Shown here: positions 41,415 through 55,345 of the stretch, in pieces
How the letters are laid out: each line of letters opens with the position of its first letter
How positions within the stretch are numbered: the stretch's first letter is position 1
NCBI RefSeq assembly: GCF_000699445.3
Contig: NC_067198.1
Coordinates: forward strand, 29,639,536 to 29,703,535
From: Schistosoma haematobium
Lineage: Eukaryota > Platyhelminthes > Trematoda > Strigeidida > Schistosomatidae
Direction of reading: 5' to 3'
Length of the DNA: 64,000 nt
Position numbers and translations under genes: made by a program
The notes under the pieces: generated by a model
Seen by the model: the letters and a program-made list of their open reading frames with translations, nothing else
Databases searched by the model: none
What the model was told of the DNA's origin: nothing

Positions 41415-41525
41415 TAAGTGGGATTGTGGCTGAACACTACTGAGGTGTCCCATACTAGGATGAAACAACTGTTTAGTGCTTATTGGTTTTCGGTGGTTGT
41501 ATAACCGATATCAGTTCACAATGTA
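41415..41525 (+). mobile_element. Sm-alpha-like SINE, 3' half
   Basis: It contains gtgggattgtggctgaacac, then ctgaggtg, stem tcccatactagga, tGAAAC and tgtttagtgcttattggttt. The hammerhead core lost A9 (T instead). The tRNA-like head is absent. Confidence 0.7.
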
Positions 41526-42142
41526 CTCTCTAAAACTTAACAATCATCATAAACCCTTTATGGTTACAGTTGCACAATATTCTGTTCGGCATCTGTATAC
41601 ACTAGGAAAAATTCTAACAAGTCTGTTGACTAGAATTCATAAAAAAATCTGTGTAATTGACTTTAGAGATCATTTTCGTCATAAATTTATGTTAATCGGT
41701 AAACCATTGAAATAAACACCTATTGAATTTTAGATTAGAAGATTATACCAGTCGAAGCCATACAAGGTCTAGACTTTGAAACAGGGTAATATATGTTGAA
41801 TGCTTCGTTAAAATAATTATAGTCATACTGAGTAAACTGAACAGTTGAGTTACATTTTCCCATTACTTATTGACATCTACTATCCCCATTTAGAATGTGC
41901 TTCTATTTTAGACCATCCAAACATTCAGCAGTATTGCTAGTGTTAGTACACATATGCTGAAAATAGACTGATCATTTAAGGTTTTAAACATCAATGGGAA
42001 GATTCATACTACCAATAGAAATCAGTTGGTAGTGTTTAGTTATGTTATGGTAGGATGTGATTGATTCTGATGAAAGCCAGTCTGTTGATCTAGAATTTGA
42101 GCGTCTACTGAATCTTTAGCTGGGGTCAGAAACACTGCTCCT

Positions 42143-42232
42143 CACTACTTTACTACTGCTACTATTACTACTACTAACAACAACAATAATACTACTAATA
42201 CCAACACTACTACTGTTACTACTTTTACTACT
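42143..42232. repeat. Imperfect TAC/ACT trinucleotide tract
   Basis: Degenerate tac, act and aat units next to the 3' end of RTE piece B4. It is apparently the other half of the perfect tract at 42631. Confidence 0.75.
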
Positions 42233-42628
42233 TCCTTACTTACGCCTGTTAATCCTAATGGAGCATAGGCCGCCGACCAACATTCTCCAACTCACTCTGT
42301 CCTGGGCCTTCTTTTCTAATTCCATCCAATTCTTGTTCATTTTTCTCATGTCTATCTCCATTTCCCGGCGTAATGTGTTCTTTGGTCTTCCTCTTTTCCT
42401 TTGGCCTAGAGGATTCCATGTCAGAGCTTGTCCTGTGACGCAGTTGTGTGCTATCCTCAATGTGTGTCCTATCCACTTCCAGCGTTTCTTCTTCCTGATC
42501 TCTTCCTCCGCTGGGATCTGGTTTGTTCTTTCCCACAGTAGGTTGGTGCTAATAGTGTCCGGCCAACAGATCCGAAGTATTTTGCGTAGACAACTATTAA
42601 TAAACGCCTGTATCTTCTGGATGATGAC
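42233..42628 (-). mobile_element. RTE family B copy 4, 5'-truncated 3' end
   Basis: The minus strand reads the conserved C-terminal tail of the family ([20 protein letters not shown], then NTLRREME and [11 protein letters not shown]) to TAA at 42236, ending in ggcgtaagtaagg. Upstream about 150 further bases of RT C-terminus are readable with frame breaks. It is cut off on its 5' side exactly where the (TAC)n array starts. The protein tail is less decayed than in copy 1. Confidence 0.85.
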
Positions 42629-42630
42629 TT

Positions 42631-42734
<104 letters not shown>

Positions 42735-43981
42735 GATAATAGTAATAATTACACTAATGCTACTACTATTATGATCACTATTAGTATCATTTACTTGAAA
42801 TGTAGGCACCATTATTGTTGTGATTAGTTATTTTTATAATCATTATTAATATATGATTTACCCAAGAAATTTACATAAAACAAAAATGAAATTTACTATT
42901 AAAATTATCTAATAAAATTACTTTCAATCGCTTCTAGTTTGGCGTAGACAATCTATTAAGAAAAAGTCAAGTTTATAAAGGCCAATATATGCGCGCGTAT
43001 ACGCACACAGTATACAGATATATAGATAGGCAAACAGAGAGACACTGTAAATTGTTACCATATATATATGTATATACTTGAATAATACATATTTTGTTCA
43101 TGTTCATCTCATTTATGTTACCTACATACATGTATTATTTACACATATGTGATAGATGATTATCTCTTTAGTATATTTAATTGTTTTAAAATGAAAATTT
43201 TATTTATTTATTTTAATTTAATTATAATTTTATTCAATTTTAACGCTACAATCACTTTCATTCACACTATTTAGATAGATAATTCAAATTTGATTTTGTA
43301 ATTAACATTATTTAATATTTCAGTTCATTGTTGATAAACGATTTAACTTTTCCTTTTTTCATTATTATTATTTGTTCAATCTATATCATTTACATTCAAA
43401 TAATGTGTATAGTCATTAGTTTATGCAAATGATATTGTAATCTAGATGTATATTATTCAGCCAATGTGTTTTTCTCTCTTTTTTTTTGTTGTTGTTGAAT
43501 GAATTCAGATTGTGATAACTTGAATGTTATACCATATAGAGTCATTAAAAAAAAGAAGAGAAAACAAAAAGTGGATGTTGGATAAAATAAAGGTTAATCT
43601 AAACTTTATAGATTGTTTAAACATTATAATATGTACTGACTAGTTTATAGTTTATCATTATGTTAATTGTTGCTATTACTGAAGTGTTAAGAAAAAGTTC
43701 GAATTAATTTGTTGGAAAGATTAGTTAGATTAAATAAGATGCTAAATTGTTTTATTTTTGTTTTTCATTTTCATCGATATAAGTAATTTCATAGATGAAG
43801 ATGGCTAATTCTATCATAGTAGTTTTGTAAAGGTATTTATTAGTTATCATGAATGAGTGAAATATTAAGCTAAAAACCGTCCTTTTTATAATACTCAATA
43901 TGTTTCGGTGTTGTTTGTTTAGCTAAGTTAATAAATAATGATTTAATCAGTTTATTTGGTTCTATGCAAATTTTTATTCCA

Positions 43982-44782
<801 letters not shown>

Positions 44783-46874
44783 TATTCCATTTAAGGTGAT
44801 TAATAATTATTTGGTAACTATTATATACTTAACAAACTAGTTATTTCACTGCAATATCTAAAGAATATGAGGTGTTTTTTGAAAATAATAACTGTTAGGC
44901 ACATATATATGCCTAACCGTACAATTCTAATTTCAATACAATTCATTCGAGTGAGTTGTCTGTGTTGTCTACCCTCATTTATGATTCAGTAGTGATTATG
45001 AGAGTGTATACTAGTTATTATTATTATTATTATTAATGTTAGTAGTAGTAGTAGTAATGGTAATAGTAGTAGTAGTACTTACACTTAACACTACTAATAT
45101 TTTGAAACATCCAAGAATAATTATTGAGATTTAAGCTAACAGCTAAATACAACCACGTTTTTTTAAAATAGTTTTTACTGGTAAATTTAGATCTGTAGTT
45201 TTGATGAAAATGGATGTCATCTGGAAATGGTTCTCATTGTGAACTGATTCTAACTGGAAGGTTAATCACTGGCTTTTTTCAATGGCTCTCATATCTAGGT
45301 TTCACTTATGCTCTAGAAACTAGTCGTACATTTAGATTATATAAAGTTTTCATTTAAACAACCCTTAGATCTACTAAAATCAATGATAATTTGATAGCAT
45401 TAAGTTCTTTCTTTAGGTAGTCCCTTAGTTTGGATTCCTGATTAATTGCTAGTCGATAGGGGATTATCAATGAGTACACTCAGCACTCGAAATACAACAA
45501 CTCACTGAGTACATGTTTTTCTACACTAGCCCGAGTTACATTTTGCACGTATTTGTACGTGCGTGGGATATTGGCGCAAATTTCTAATAATTGGTGAAGT
45601 GATTGAAAGATAACTGCTGTAACTACTAAGCTGCTATACTCATAACGCAACTGTATACATGAAATTTCGCTCACAATTATATATTAAGTGTTCGAATACT
45701 TTGAAAATCTTAATTGGTAAACTAGAGACTATAGTAAATTTAAAATTCCTAAATTAAGCTCACAAAGATGGCATGAAAAATAACGTTCATATATATATGG
45801 CAACGGATACTACTGACTGTGTAGATAATTCACTCCTAAAAAAGGTCAGTCAAAACCTGAGTGACTCATTGTTACCATCTTCGGTTGTGACTGACAGTTG
45901 TGATACAAATTCGAATTCCGGGTGAAACATCAATTCATTCAGAACTATAAACAAAACTTGTTAAGGAATAAAAGTGTCAAGAAAAATCAAATGGTTCCAA
46001 CCACCAAATATACGTCATCCATGATCCTCATGGAATAGAGCCCAGAACCTTAAAATATTGTGGTGAACCTTTAACCTTCTTGTTTTTCCCTCTTTCATAT
46101 ACATATATCTACGGATAGTTAGATTAACCAAGTGACATCAATTAGAAAAACATAAAAAACCGTATAGAATGTTAAATAATTTTTTAGCTCACTTTTAATA
46201 AATATTTAAAATCAACTTATCCATATGTCATTGAATGAAAAGAAGATATTCAAGTCTCGTACTGGTCATGTTAATTTTGAGCCACCTAATCCCGATTTAA
46301 TAAATAAAATTTCAAACTCTTATTCAATTAACGAGTGAAATTTTGGCTAATGAGGTTTGATTTGATATAGAGTGAAGTGTTTATCACCGATATTGTACAA
46401 CAGTTACACTATATGATGAAACTTTATTTAAAAATATGGTACACTTAATTCAAAGTCACATATCTTAATTTGTCTGAATATTCATCACGCGATATCCGAA
46501 TTATGAGTCCCGATCCATTTTGAACTCCTTAGTATACATTGTTAATGAATCTCATATTAGGGTGAAACACCCAATCGGTATTTCCTGATTTCCAAAGGAA
46601 TCACTATCTGATACTGAAAATTATCTTGAAAGCAAAGTATTCTCTACAAATAAGCAACTAAATAGATATTTATTATATGAGGAGTTTGTGGGGATTATTG
46701 AATTTCGCAGTATATCTCACGAAATGACTTTAATAAAAACTGACGGAAACTAGGAGACCGTAACCAATGAATTTAAGCTAAGTTGCATGTCAGGCAGTTG
46801 CTTACAAATATTATTAGATGACGGTGGTGTAATATTACAAATTAACTGAGGTTAGAAACATAAACTACCAATTG

Positions 46875-47045
46875 CTAACTCAGTGGTCCGAAATTCAAGC
46901 ACTGGTTGTAGGGTCTGAAGATTCTTGGTTCAGTCCTTGATGGAGTTTATGTTACGAACTGCCAAGGATTTCCATACTAAAATGAAATAACTGTCTAGTG
47001 CTTAGTGGTTTCCCATGGTTGTGTAACTAAGGTCAATCTGTAATG
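46875..47045 (+). mobile_element. Sm-alpha-like SINE, diverged copy
   Basis: A tRNA-like head (actcagtggtccgaaattca), a box B-like ggttcagtcc, then a worn hammerhead region (tttccatactaaaatGAAAT) and the 3' body tagtgcttagtggtttccc. Core nucleotides are mutated. Confidence 0.65.
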
Positions 47046-47591
47046 TAAGTTGTAAACGAATATCTTGCTCGATTCATTCTCTTTTGAAATAGTAACAAAA
47101 CTGTAAAGGGTATTATAAGATTTTTACTTAGTACGACTGATTATAAGATATATACATAGTTTCAATTTTAAAACTTCTATGAAAACTTGATTTAAAATTT
47201 TTCATTATTTTCTCTATTTACTATTTTTATCACATACAAAATAATGGTATCTTCACGTGTTTGAATCATTCCCAACCTATTAGATAGAATAATTATTCAT
47301 TTATACTTGCCAAATATATTCACGTTATTACCAAATATGTTATTTAGTCTGTAACAAGGAGAAATAATATTTCCAATTAAATGTGATCCTACTTCCACAT
47401 CCGCTTCAAATTAGTAAACTTGTAACTTCTTTTATATTTTTTTTGTAATAGACTAGTCTTAGTAACATAATATACTTACCGATTAGATGCTAGTTATTCA
47501 TTATTATTTTTTATGCGTTATGAATATATCAGAATGACTAATCAATCTTCAGTTGTCAATCTTATTTACATAACCTGAATAAACATACTAA

Positions 47592-47885
47592 TACTTCAAC
47601 CGGATCTGTTGTGAGATAGTAACTCACTGAAGATAATGGAGGATGTGTCGATCAATTTTGTGGATTAGTTGGAGTCAGACATTAACAACCTTGGATAACG
47701 ACTCAGTGGTCTAGAGGTTCGTGCGCAAGACTAATAGGTCCTGGGTTCAAATCTTGTGAGGCGGGATCGTGGGTGCGCACTGTTGAGGAGTCCCAAAATA
47801 GAACGAAAAGGCCGTCCAGTGCTTTCAGGTTTTCATGGTAGTCTAACTTCAATTGACTCATAACCTCAACTATTATAATTTATAT
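47592..47885 (+). mobile_element. Sm-alpha-like SINE, long form with leader
   Basis: The leader (aaccggatctgttgtgagat, aggatgtgtcgatcaatttt) matches that of the 27-kb copy. Then follow box A-like cagtggtctagaggttcg, box B-like ggtcctgggttcaaatc, a hammerhead-like core (ttgaggag, stem tcccaaaatagaa, CGAAAA) and the 3' body ccagtgctttcaggttttc. C3 of the CUGANGA core is T, so the ribozyme is probably dead. Confidence 0.8.
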
Positions 47886-47927
47886 GTGTTGAAAAAAATA
47901 CCACCAATATCAGAAACAAAGATAACT

Positions 47928-48000
47928 AGATGGCGGTTGGAGGTAGTCAACAAGAAACCCTGGACTCGGGTTTCCTGTTGACTACCTCCAACCGCCATCT
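47928..48000. repeat. Near-perfect 33-bp hairpin with 7-base loop
   Basis: The left arm 47928-47960 (agatggcggttggaggtagt...) and right arm 47968-48000 (...actacctccaaccgccatct) are reverse complements except for one position that becomes a G-U pair. The loop is tggactc. No open frame crosses it. It starts about 45 bases after the SINE at 47592-47885 and runs into unannotated sequence that looks unlike its AT-rich surroundings up to about 48140. Confidence 0.9.
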
Positions 48001-48447
48001 AAATCTTAATACATAGTGCCTGCAGTGTCGATTCACCTAGACTGGTGGCCACATTGCAACATGATCGATAGCATTCGATCTGCACTAATAAGGACTAGAT
48101 AAGCATGACATTGATCACCACCCAGTGATCGATCAATTGTGACAAAGATAACTGAAATTATTCACTTGATGTTGTTCGCTTGTATCTTCCCATTGTTGTT
48201 TAGGACTGTAATTGATCAGTCTCTTATTGGCATATGTGCATCCTATACGAATTGCCTCGATATTATATACTACAAATATTGTCGTTACTACTGTCATTAC
48301 AATTATTACTACTTAAATAAATATATAATGTAAAAATGATTGAATGTGTATACTTGTCAAATACAATAATCATAAACCAGATTACAAGATAACTAAAAAT
48401 AAACTAAAAAAATAAAATCATTATTCTAATTTCATGTGTTTTCCCAG

Positions 48448-48448
<1 letters not shown>

Positions 48449-48478
<30 letters not shown>

Positions 48479-48479
48479 T
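48449..48479. repeat. (AAT)n microsatellite
   Basis: Ten or so tandem aat units in the Msx intron. Confidence 0.93.
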
Positions 48480-48550
48480 AATAAACTTGTTACTATGATA
48501 CATTGTGTGGCATCAGTATATGTGAACGTTCCTTGTATTCTTCTGACCGA

Positions 48551-48582
48551 CTTTCAATATATATATATATATATATTGAAAG
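48551..48582. repeat. 32-bp perfect palindrome around a TA tract
   Basis: ctttcaa, then alternating TA, then ttgaaag. The flanks of the microsatellite are themselves complementary, so the whole block can fold into a cruciform or hairpin. Confidence 0.9.
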
Positions 48583-49040
48583 TTATTTGTCAGTAGTTAA
48601 TTTCATTTACATAAATGTAATTTTGATTAACTGTGTGATGAATAATAATTGAATATTCAAATTTATAGGTGAACCAATTTTTAACACCTACATGTACACA
48701 CACACACACACATGTACATATATTATTTAAATATACTTAGTAGTTTTTCGAATATTAAATAAAATTTCACAAAACGTTTATTAGAAAATTATTGAAATAT
48801 AATACTTGATATGAACTAAGTGAAAAATTAAAATACTCTCCTACCACTATTATCATTAAATATACATCCAGAGTATAGTTGATAAAATGCATGTAATTAT
48901 GTATTCATTTGTTGTTTTCAATGTAATGAAATATATAAAAAGAATGCTTAGTCCTTTAAAGTTAATTTATCAATCTATTACTCATTTATTCAGTAATATC
49001 TCAATTCTGGAATAAATTTATTGTTTTGTTTTAAAAATGA

Positions 49041-49150
49041 GTATAATGCACATCCATGATCCTACTGCGTATCGAACTCAAAAAACTTCAGGTCTCTTGA
49101 CAAGGGCTCAGCCTTTAGATAATGCGTTAGCATCTAGTTGTTAATATTTC
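49041..49150 (-). mobile_element. Sm-alpha-like SINE, 5' fragment
   Basis: In minus sense: tagatgctaacgcattatct as box A-like head, gagttcgatacgcag as box B-like, then ggatcatggatgtgca. It is truncated before the hammerhead. Confidence 0.6.
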
Positions 49151-49229
49151 CAGCCTAAACCAAACCATTATCACTTACTGGTGACTGACTTCATAAGGTG
49201 ATTCCTAGAGTTATAGTTGGAAGCAGTGT

Positions 49230-49703
49230 CCAGTATTTATTTATTTTAACACATAGATATTGGTACAATGAGGCACCAAATACACATGCGTCACACAAAT
49301 CTCATTCGACATGTGTGAGGGCTGTGATACTACCCGGGTGCCCAAACCGAAGCAGGTGGTTTTCTTAGGGGGCCACTCCCCGAGCCTTCGACCTGAAGGT
49401 CTGATCCACAAGGCAGTCGAGCATCGTGAGGAGATGCAGTCCCATGGAAGCCGGTGACCAGCAATTGGTTCATACGCCATTTGTTCCCGCAGGATACTGG
49501 AGCCCATGTGCACCATTGGTTTGGAATCCGGTTAAAGCGCCGGACATTCGCTTTTCGTCCTCTCATTTTCGTAAACAACACCCCCGTCAGGAGAAGGCAG
49601 TGAGTAGGACTTCCCTATCAGAGGCTATATACGCGTGACCATGTGAGAGCATTTCGAGAGAGAGAGAGAGCAAACTCTCCCCACCCTCGGCCGTACCAGA
49701 GTT
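49230..49703 (-). mobile_element. Short element sharing both ends of RTE family A, copy 3
   Basis: The longest short copy. In minus sense it begins ctggtacggccgagggtggg like the full element, covers the same 5' region (gtcctactcactgccttctc, gaatgtccggcgctttaacc, cagtatcctgcgggaac, accacctgcttcggtttggg), then passes within about 20 bases to the element's 3' segment (tttgtgtgacgcatgtgtat, cattgtacc), and finishes with aaaataaataaat. Similarity to the 5' region at 38266-38641 is very high, so it is a recent copy. There is no coding capacity. Confidence 0.82.
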
Positions 49704-49779
49704 CAGCCCTATCGACAATCAGACAATTATTATCAATGGCAATTTATGATGGTTACGCAATATTACGAATTAAATAAAG

Positions 49780-49985
49780 TTGGAAATGTAAACCACTGAA
49801 TGCCGATTTAGTGATCTGAAGTTTAAGTATTAGTCCTATGGCCTGAAGGTCCTGGTCTCGTTCCTTGGTGAGGCAGCCGATACAGAATGCTGAAAAGTCA
49901 TGTACTTGAATGAAATACATGTTCATTAGTTTATGATTTTTCCTGGTTATCTAATAAAAATCAGCCTGTGATTTAAAACTACAAA
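49780..49985 (+). mobile_element. Sm-alpha-like SINE, diverged copy
   Basis: tgccgatttagtgatctgaa (head), gaaggtcctggtctcgttcc (box B-like), then gtacttgaatGAAATAC and the 3' body ttagtttatgatttttcc. The hammerhead core is not recognisable. It lies directly beside the family A short element. Confidence 0.6.
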
Positions 49986-51025
49986 AAAAAATATAACAGA
50001 CTAAAACTCACGTAACTCATAAATAATCATTTATACAGTTATACTATACATGCATAGTTTCACACCGAGTTGCTATAATTTAGAAATATACCTATTAATG
50101 TGTATACATACAAATGAATAGAATTTTGTAGGTTACTGCGCAAATAAATATACATATATTCACACCCACGTAAACAAATACAATCTTGTTCTATAGTAGC
50201 TTTCTAGTAAGTTGAGTTTGTTTTTATTTTAATGTTTGCTATTTTCGCACCCATATCCATCCATCTTTTTAAACTATTTTGGAAATAAAAATGATAATAC
50301 TGGGTAGGAAACAATAGGTATTTATTTTTACAATACCCATTCCAAGCTGCACTAGGATACTTACCATTAGTTAGTAAACTGATACTAAGATGAATAAAAA
50401 TAATGGCGATGATATGCAAGACAGATGAAGCATTATTATCTGGCATATATATATATGACAATACTAATTATAGGATGCGGGATATCATAGCTATTATCTA
50501 GCTATCAACAACATGCATTTAAAATGTAGGCTATTTGAATTATTAACGTAAATAAACAATTGTACAAAGAACTATTTGTGTTCATTTTCCCTTTTCTATG
50601 CAATACATATCCTATTTATTCTTCTTAAATGGTTATCTATGAATAAACTTTCGGCATAATATGTAACAATTAAACATGACATTTCTGACTTATAAACAGG
50701 TACCTATAATATACTACAATTTGAGTAACTTTCCAATTGAAATCAAGATGTTCTCTTAAATATAACTTACAATATGTATACAAATAATTAAGTAGATAGA
50801 AAGATAGATAGATAGTTTCAGGATTCGTGACACTCGACAAACCGTTTGCAAGTCATATCTTCAATCATAAGAGCATCGACAATAAGCACATGATTTATAC
50901 CTGTATAACTCACTATTACAGTCAGTGATGTTACCAGAAGGCTATTAAAGTACCAAGTGGTCTTATACTAATCGGTCACCGGGGATTTATTTATAAGTGA
51001 TTTTCAAATAAAATCTGTGTTAACG

Positions 51026-51031
51026 TTTATT
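51026..51031 (-). terminator. Possible poly(A) signal for an intron-retaining Msx isoform
   Basis: AATAAA on the minus strand overlaps the codons just before the TAA at 51020 in the read-through frame. If used, cleavage shortly downstream would give an mRNA ending here, with a different short C-terminus, instead of splicing to 34177. Confidence 0.3.
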
Positions 51032-51057
51032 GAATATATAACGATTTATAAACATAC

Positions 51058-52323
51058 TTGGATTGTGGTTATTATTTAAATCAATTGAATAATTATGGTC
51101 TGTTTCTTTATTTTGATTATATTGTTTATAGTAATGATTAGCTGCACATAACAATGACAATGGATCATTCAATGTTTCAACTGTTTTCAAATTATTTATC
51201 CCATTTGAATTGGATTGAAGATTATTAAGTATTGATTGAAAACCAAGCATAGAATCATATTTCATATTCGTTAAATTATCTTTATTATTATCATGATTAT
51301 TATTATTATTATTATCGCTACTATCATTCCTAATAAGTCTACTATGATTATCATGCTGATTGTCAATTCGTTGCCCATTTGAAAAATAAGATATTGTATG
51401 CTTTGATGTTTTATGTGTTGTACCATTCATATTGTTCTTATTAATACAATTAGTAGTAATCATATCATTAGAGGGGATATTTTTATTAGGATGACTTTTA
51501 GTAAAGGATAGAAGAGACGTATTATTATTATTATTATTATCAACATTTGTTGTGGAAAAATGTTTAGAGTTTACTGTTTCTATACTTTGTAGTTGATGTT
51601 GAAAGTCATCGTGTGAAAAGTTTTTAATTGATGATAACTTTGGTTTATTGGGATTAAATGAAATTTGTTCACAATCATAATTTGAATGTACTTTGTCATT
51701 ATTATTATTATTACTATTATTATTATTATTATTATTGACGTTAAGGTGATGATTATGTGTATACAAATGGTCTGTGGATAATGGTGATGATAAATTTGAG
51801 AAAGATGAAAGCATACTAGTCGTAGGAAGATGTAGAATATTATCTCTAGTCAGTTCTGTTGATTTGTATGAACACTGGTGATTCGGAGAAACACATGAGC
51901 ATAAATATTGATGTGATGAATTTGGTGTGTTAGAAGATAGTGGAATTCGAGAAGTGGACACAGAATGAAAAGGAAATTTTGACTGAGGTAATAAAGGAGA
52001 CGAAATAACCGGTGTTGATGATATAGAAAGTGGTGGTGATATTGGAACAGTATGAAATGATGTCATATCATGAGCTATCATATCCACAGAATCTGTATAA
52101 TTTTTATCATTATTATTATTACTACTTGTTGTACCTAATTGTGATGCATGATTTGCTGATGACATGGCTGCAATTAAAGCTGTCTCTAAATTTTCATTTG
52201 GTGATAGATGATATTTGCCGGTTTCAACCTCTTGTAAACGTTTAGCCTTTGCTCGACGATTTTGAAACCATATTTTCACTTGTGTTTCAGTCAATGTTAG
52301 TTTATTTGAGAATTCTGCTCTCT
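51058..52323 (-). CDS. msx: Msx-type homeobox gene, exon with C-terminal half of homeodomain
   Basis: The exon starts after CTTTTTAG and completes Glu30 of the homeodomain, then reads [31 protein letters not shown]. Recognition-helix residues Trp48, Phe49, Gln50, Asn51 and Arg53 are all present, and the set of residues is that of Msx/msh proteins, which are nuclear transcription regulators, usually repressors. It is followed by about 390 residues rich in Asn, Ser and His with poly-Asn runs (near 51300, 51530, 51720). Donor A|GTATGT at 51057 leaves one base. If unspliced, the frame reads 12 more residues to TAA at 51020. Confidence 0.9.
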
Positions 52324-55207
52324 CTAAAAAGTAGTTAAAGAATTTAAACAAAATTACACAGTTTAATCAGTTTTATAGATTAATGAAACAGATAATCAAC
52401 ATTCATTACTGGAAAGTTGAACTAAACACAGACGGTTGGAGTATAATGTATGGTAATAAGCAATAATTCTATTTCAAGATTACTTATGCTCATGTTGAAA
52501 TCATTTAGTTATACCGCTGTCGACTAAAGTGAATAACATGAAGTAAAAACCTTAGAACTTTGTGTTAAGGTTATTTTAGAAGCTAACGGAAAAGTAACTT
52601 ATCCTATATTGCCAAGCAAAGGATAAGGCTCTTAAACGAACCACTGATAAATTGATCTGATACGGAGAAATTGCCGATTGAGAGCTTTTTTAAAAAAGTT
52701 GGTATCTATGTTCATTTATTATGAATCACTTCATGGTTGTTTAATTTATGTCCTATTGCTCAGATATTGTTGTCTGTCTGTTAGTTCACATTTAAACATG
52801 GAAATCGTAAGGACTTTTACAATTCCTTTTACATTAAACTTTCATAAAACCAAACAATCACCAAGATCGCAATACGTGTAAGATTGAAAACACTATGAAC
52901 ACCATTTTCTATGACTTCGTGATCCGTGTATCTCATCATAAAGTGACCTCAACTAGAGAACTAGCGAAAAACAGGGATTACATGACAGCTATTTAGTTCT
53001 AAATAAAAATTTATTTCCCGTCCTTATAAACAACTTCACAAGAAATCAAACCATACTATTAAATTGTAATTTAATGGTTCACATTTACAAACTCAGTTCA
53101 TATAGTATGTTGAGCAGTTATCATAATGAAAACACATTAATGGCATTCGTGCATCTGATCAGACCAGAATGTTGGCTTCTTCTCAAAGATGGGTTATGAT
53201 ACTTTATTCAGTCTCACAACAGTCTTCATTCGCCTTTAATCCTTATACAACAATGTCTATCATTGAAAATATAGATAATTACTAATAAATCATAAATAGA
53301 AAATTTCTTTGCAAGTTTACAGCTATATGGGGATTGTATTTATCAAAATGTACTAAAACGATTAAAAATTTTCAACATGTCAAATTGTAATCTAATGTAA
53401 TTTACAATTATTGATTGCTGATTAGTGACCAAAGTTATATTTGTTTAGTCCATGAGGCTAAGTGAATTCAATTGACCAAGTTGCAATTTGGTTATTTGTG
53501 TGATTGATTTGACATCATGTACTCTATGTTTTGATGTTGCATGATTCAAAATAGTCTGGAAGAAACAGTGAATCTAAGTTTCGTGTTAGATAGCACTCAA
53601 CCTCAAGAGATGCCTGTATTTTTAACGGTAATAATGTACTTTGAGGGATTTACATCAACGTTAACTGTCTCTAGAAGGTTAGAGAAATCTCACTTTGTAT
53701 TCACCTTTGGTGTTGAACCTTCAGATATAGTCGAGAAGGTTGCGTATTTAATCAGTTATGATTGTGTCAAATACATGATAAGTGAGTTTTAAAAAGTTAT
53801 AACTACTTATACCGCTCAAGACCATTTACAATACAGTTTCGATGTTAGTCTAATTGTTGACTACATTATGTAATGTGATCGTAGACAGTCATCAGAAAAA
53901 CTTATTATATTTTTGAAGGAACTGTTGCACCCTGTGTGATCTCAACCCAAGTCACGAGTATCACTTTAGAATTTAAATTTTATTTGATTGAAGGAGACGG
54001 ATAGAAAATTTTAAATCTAGGTTTCATATTAGTTGGCATCAGTAAGTCCGAGGAAATTGTTGGTTCTTGCATGATTTCAACCTGTCACAATCGGAGAGAG
54101 TGGAGAGATCAATCAATGTAAACTTTTCAAATCTTATTTAATAAATGATTAAGTGGTCAGTTTTATAATTCGTTTAACTCTTTATTAAATACTTCTTATG
54201 AATGTATAATGTTTATTTTGAAATTGTATATATTTAATTACATGTGGGTTAGTTACTATGACTTAGATTAAAACTATGTAAATGTCAATCAATTTCAAGA
54301 TATGAACACTCATCATTAGAATGGTTGTCGTTCGCATCATAGAAAGTCATACAAAAAATGAAACAGTAAACTAGAGCAACTGACGAAATAAATTTATCTT
54401 AAATAAACTTAATAGAGATATCAGTTAATTATTTCATCAATATGAATTGATAAATAATTAACATATAAATAGCAAAAATAATGTGATATAAAACATGCAT
54501 CACAACTATACCACCCCCCGTCAAACGACCCTTTCAATCCATCTTATTATAGCACACAGATTCATACATTCACATATGCGCATAGTTTCATCATTAATTC
54601 TGCAATTATTAGATATTACATAATATGTACACACAGGCGAACAAAAAGCCATTATGATATGATAATAATAGCATTAAGAGATTAGTTTGTCATAAATGAA
54701 CAATGTTTGGTATGGTGATATATATATGCAAAGAGATGGATAACGGAAGGAGAGCAACATCTAGAAAGTTACCTTCCATTACATATGTGCATAAAGATTA
54801 GTTTAATTAATGAGATGAATGGACAACATAGTAACCAAATTCTATACTACTTGACTTTATTTATGAATTATGACGTAATAAACTAAACATTTCCTTATTG
54901 GTGGTAAATAGAACTGAATAAATAAATAAATGATTCATCTGTACTGACTGATTATTACATTGAGACATGACAAGTCTATTATGATGACATGTATTCAAGT
55001 AACGATGGTTCTAAAACTTCACCCACGTATTTACACTGCATTACTTGTAAGGATTTTATTTTACTGTAGTTGATATTAAGACTTGCAAACTCTGTTGGAA
55101 AATCTTCATCAGGTCTTAATTAGATTTGGATATTGATTATCAGTCCTTAACATTAACAACTGAAAAATATAAATACTTATAATTAAAGAGAAATTCATAT
55201 GTTACAC

Positions 55208-55345
55208 CATCTTGTAGCCAAGTGGATAACGTGTTGTGTGTTTAAAATAAAATGTGCTGTGTTCAAATGTCAATGTTAATATCAACATTGAGATCTAGGT
55301 ACATTCAGGTGACCAGTCCCAAATAGGATGAAACGACTTTAATTA
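55208..55345 (+). mobile_element. Sm-alpha-like SINE, diverged copy
   Basis: Head cttgtagccaagtggataac, box B-like gtgttcaaatg, then gtgaccag, stem tcccaaatagga, tGAAACG. The stem II sequence is intact but C3 and other core positions are changed. Confidence 0.65.

Noticed and set aside
53541..53792. An 83-codon frame in the homeobox intron
   Set aside because: No recognisable similarity and no flanking splice or expression signals. It is expected by chance over 10 kb.
54020..54120. Apparent similarity between ...aggaaattgttggttcttgc..., 53925-53970 and 53560-53620
   Set aside because: The matches are short and patchy, and I could not extend them into a convincing repeat.
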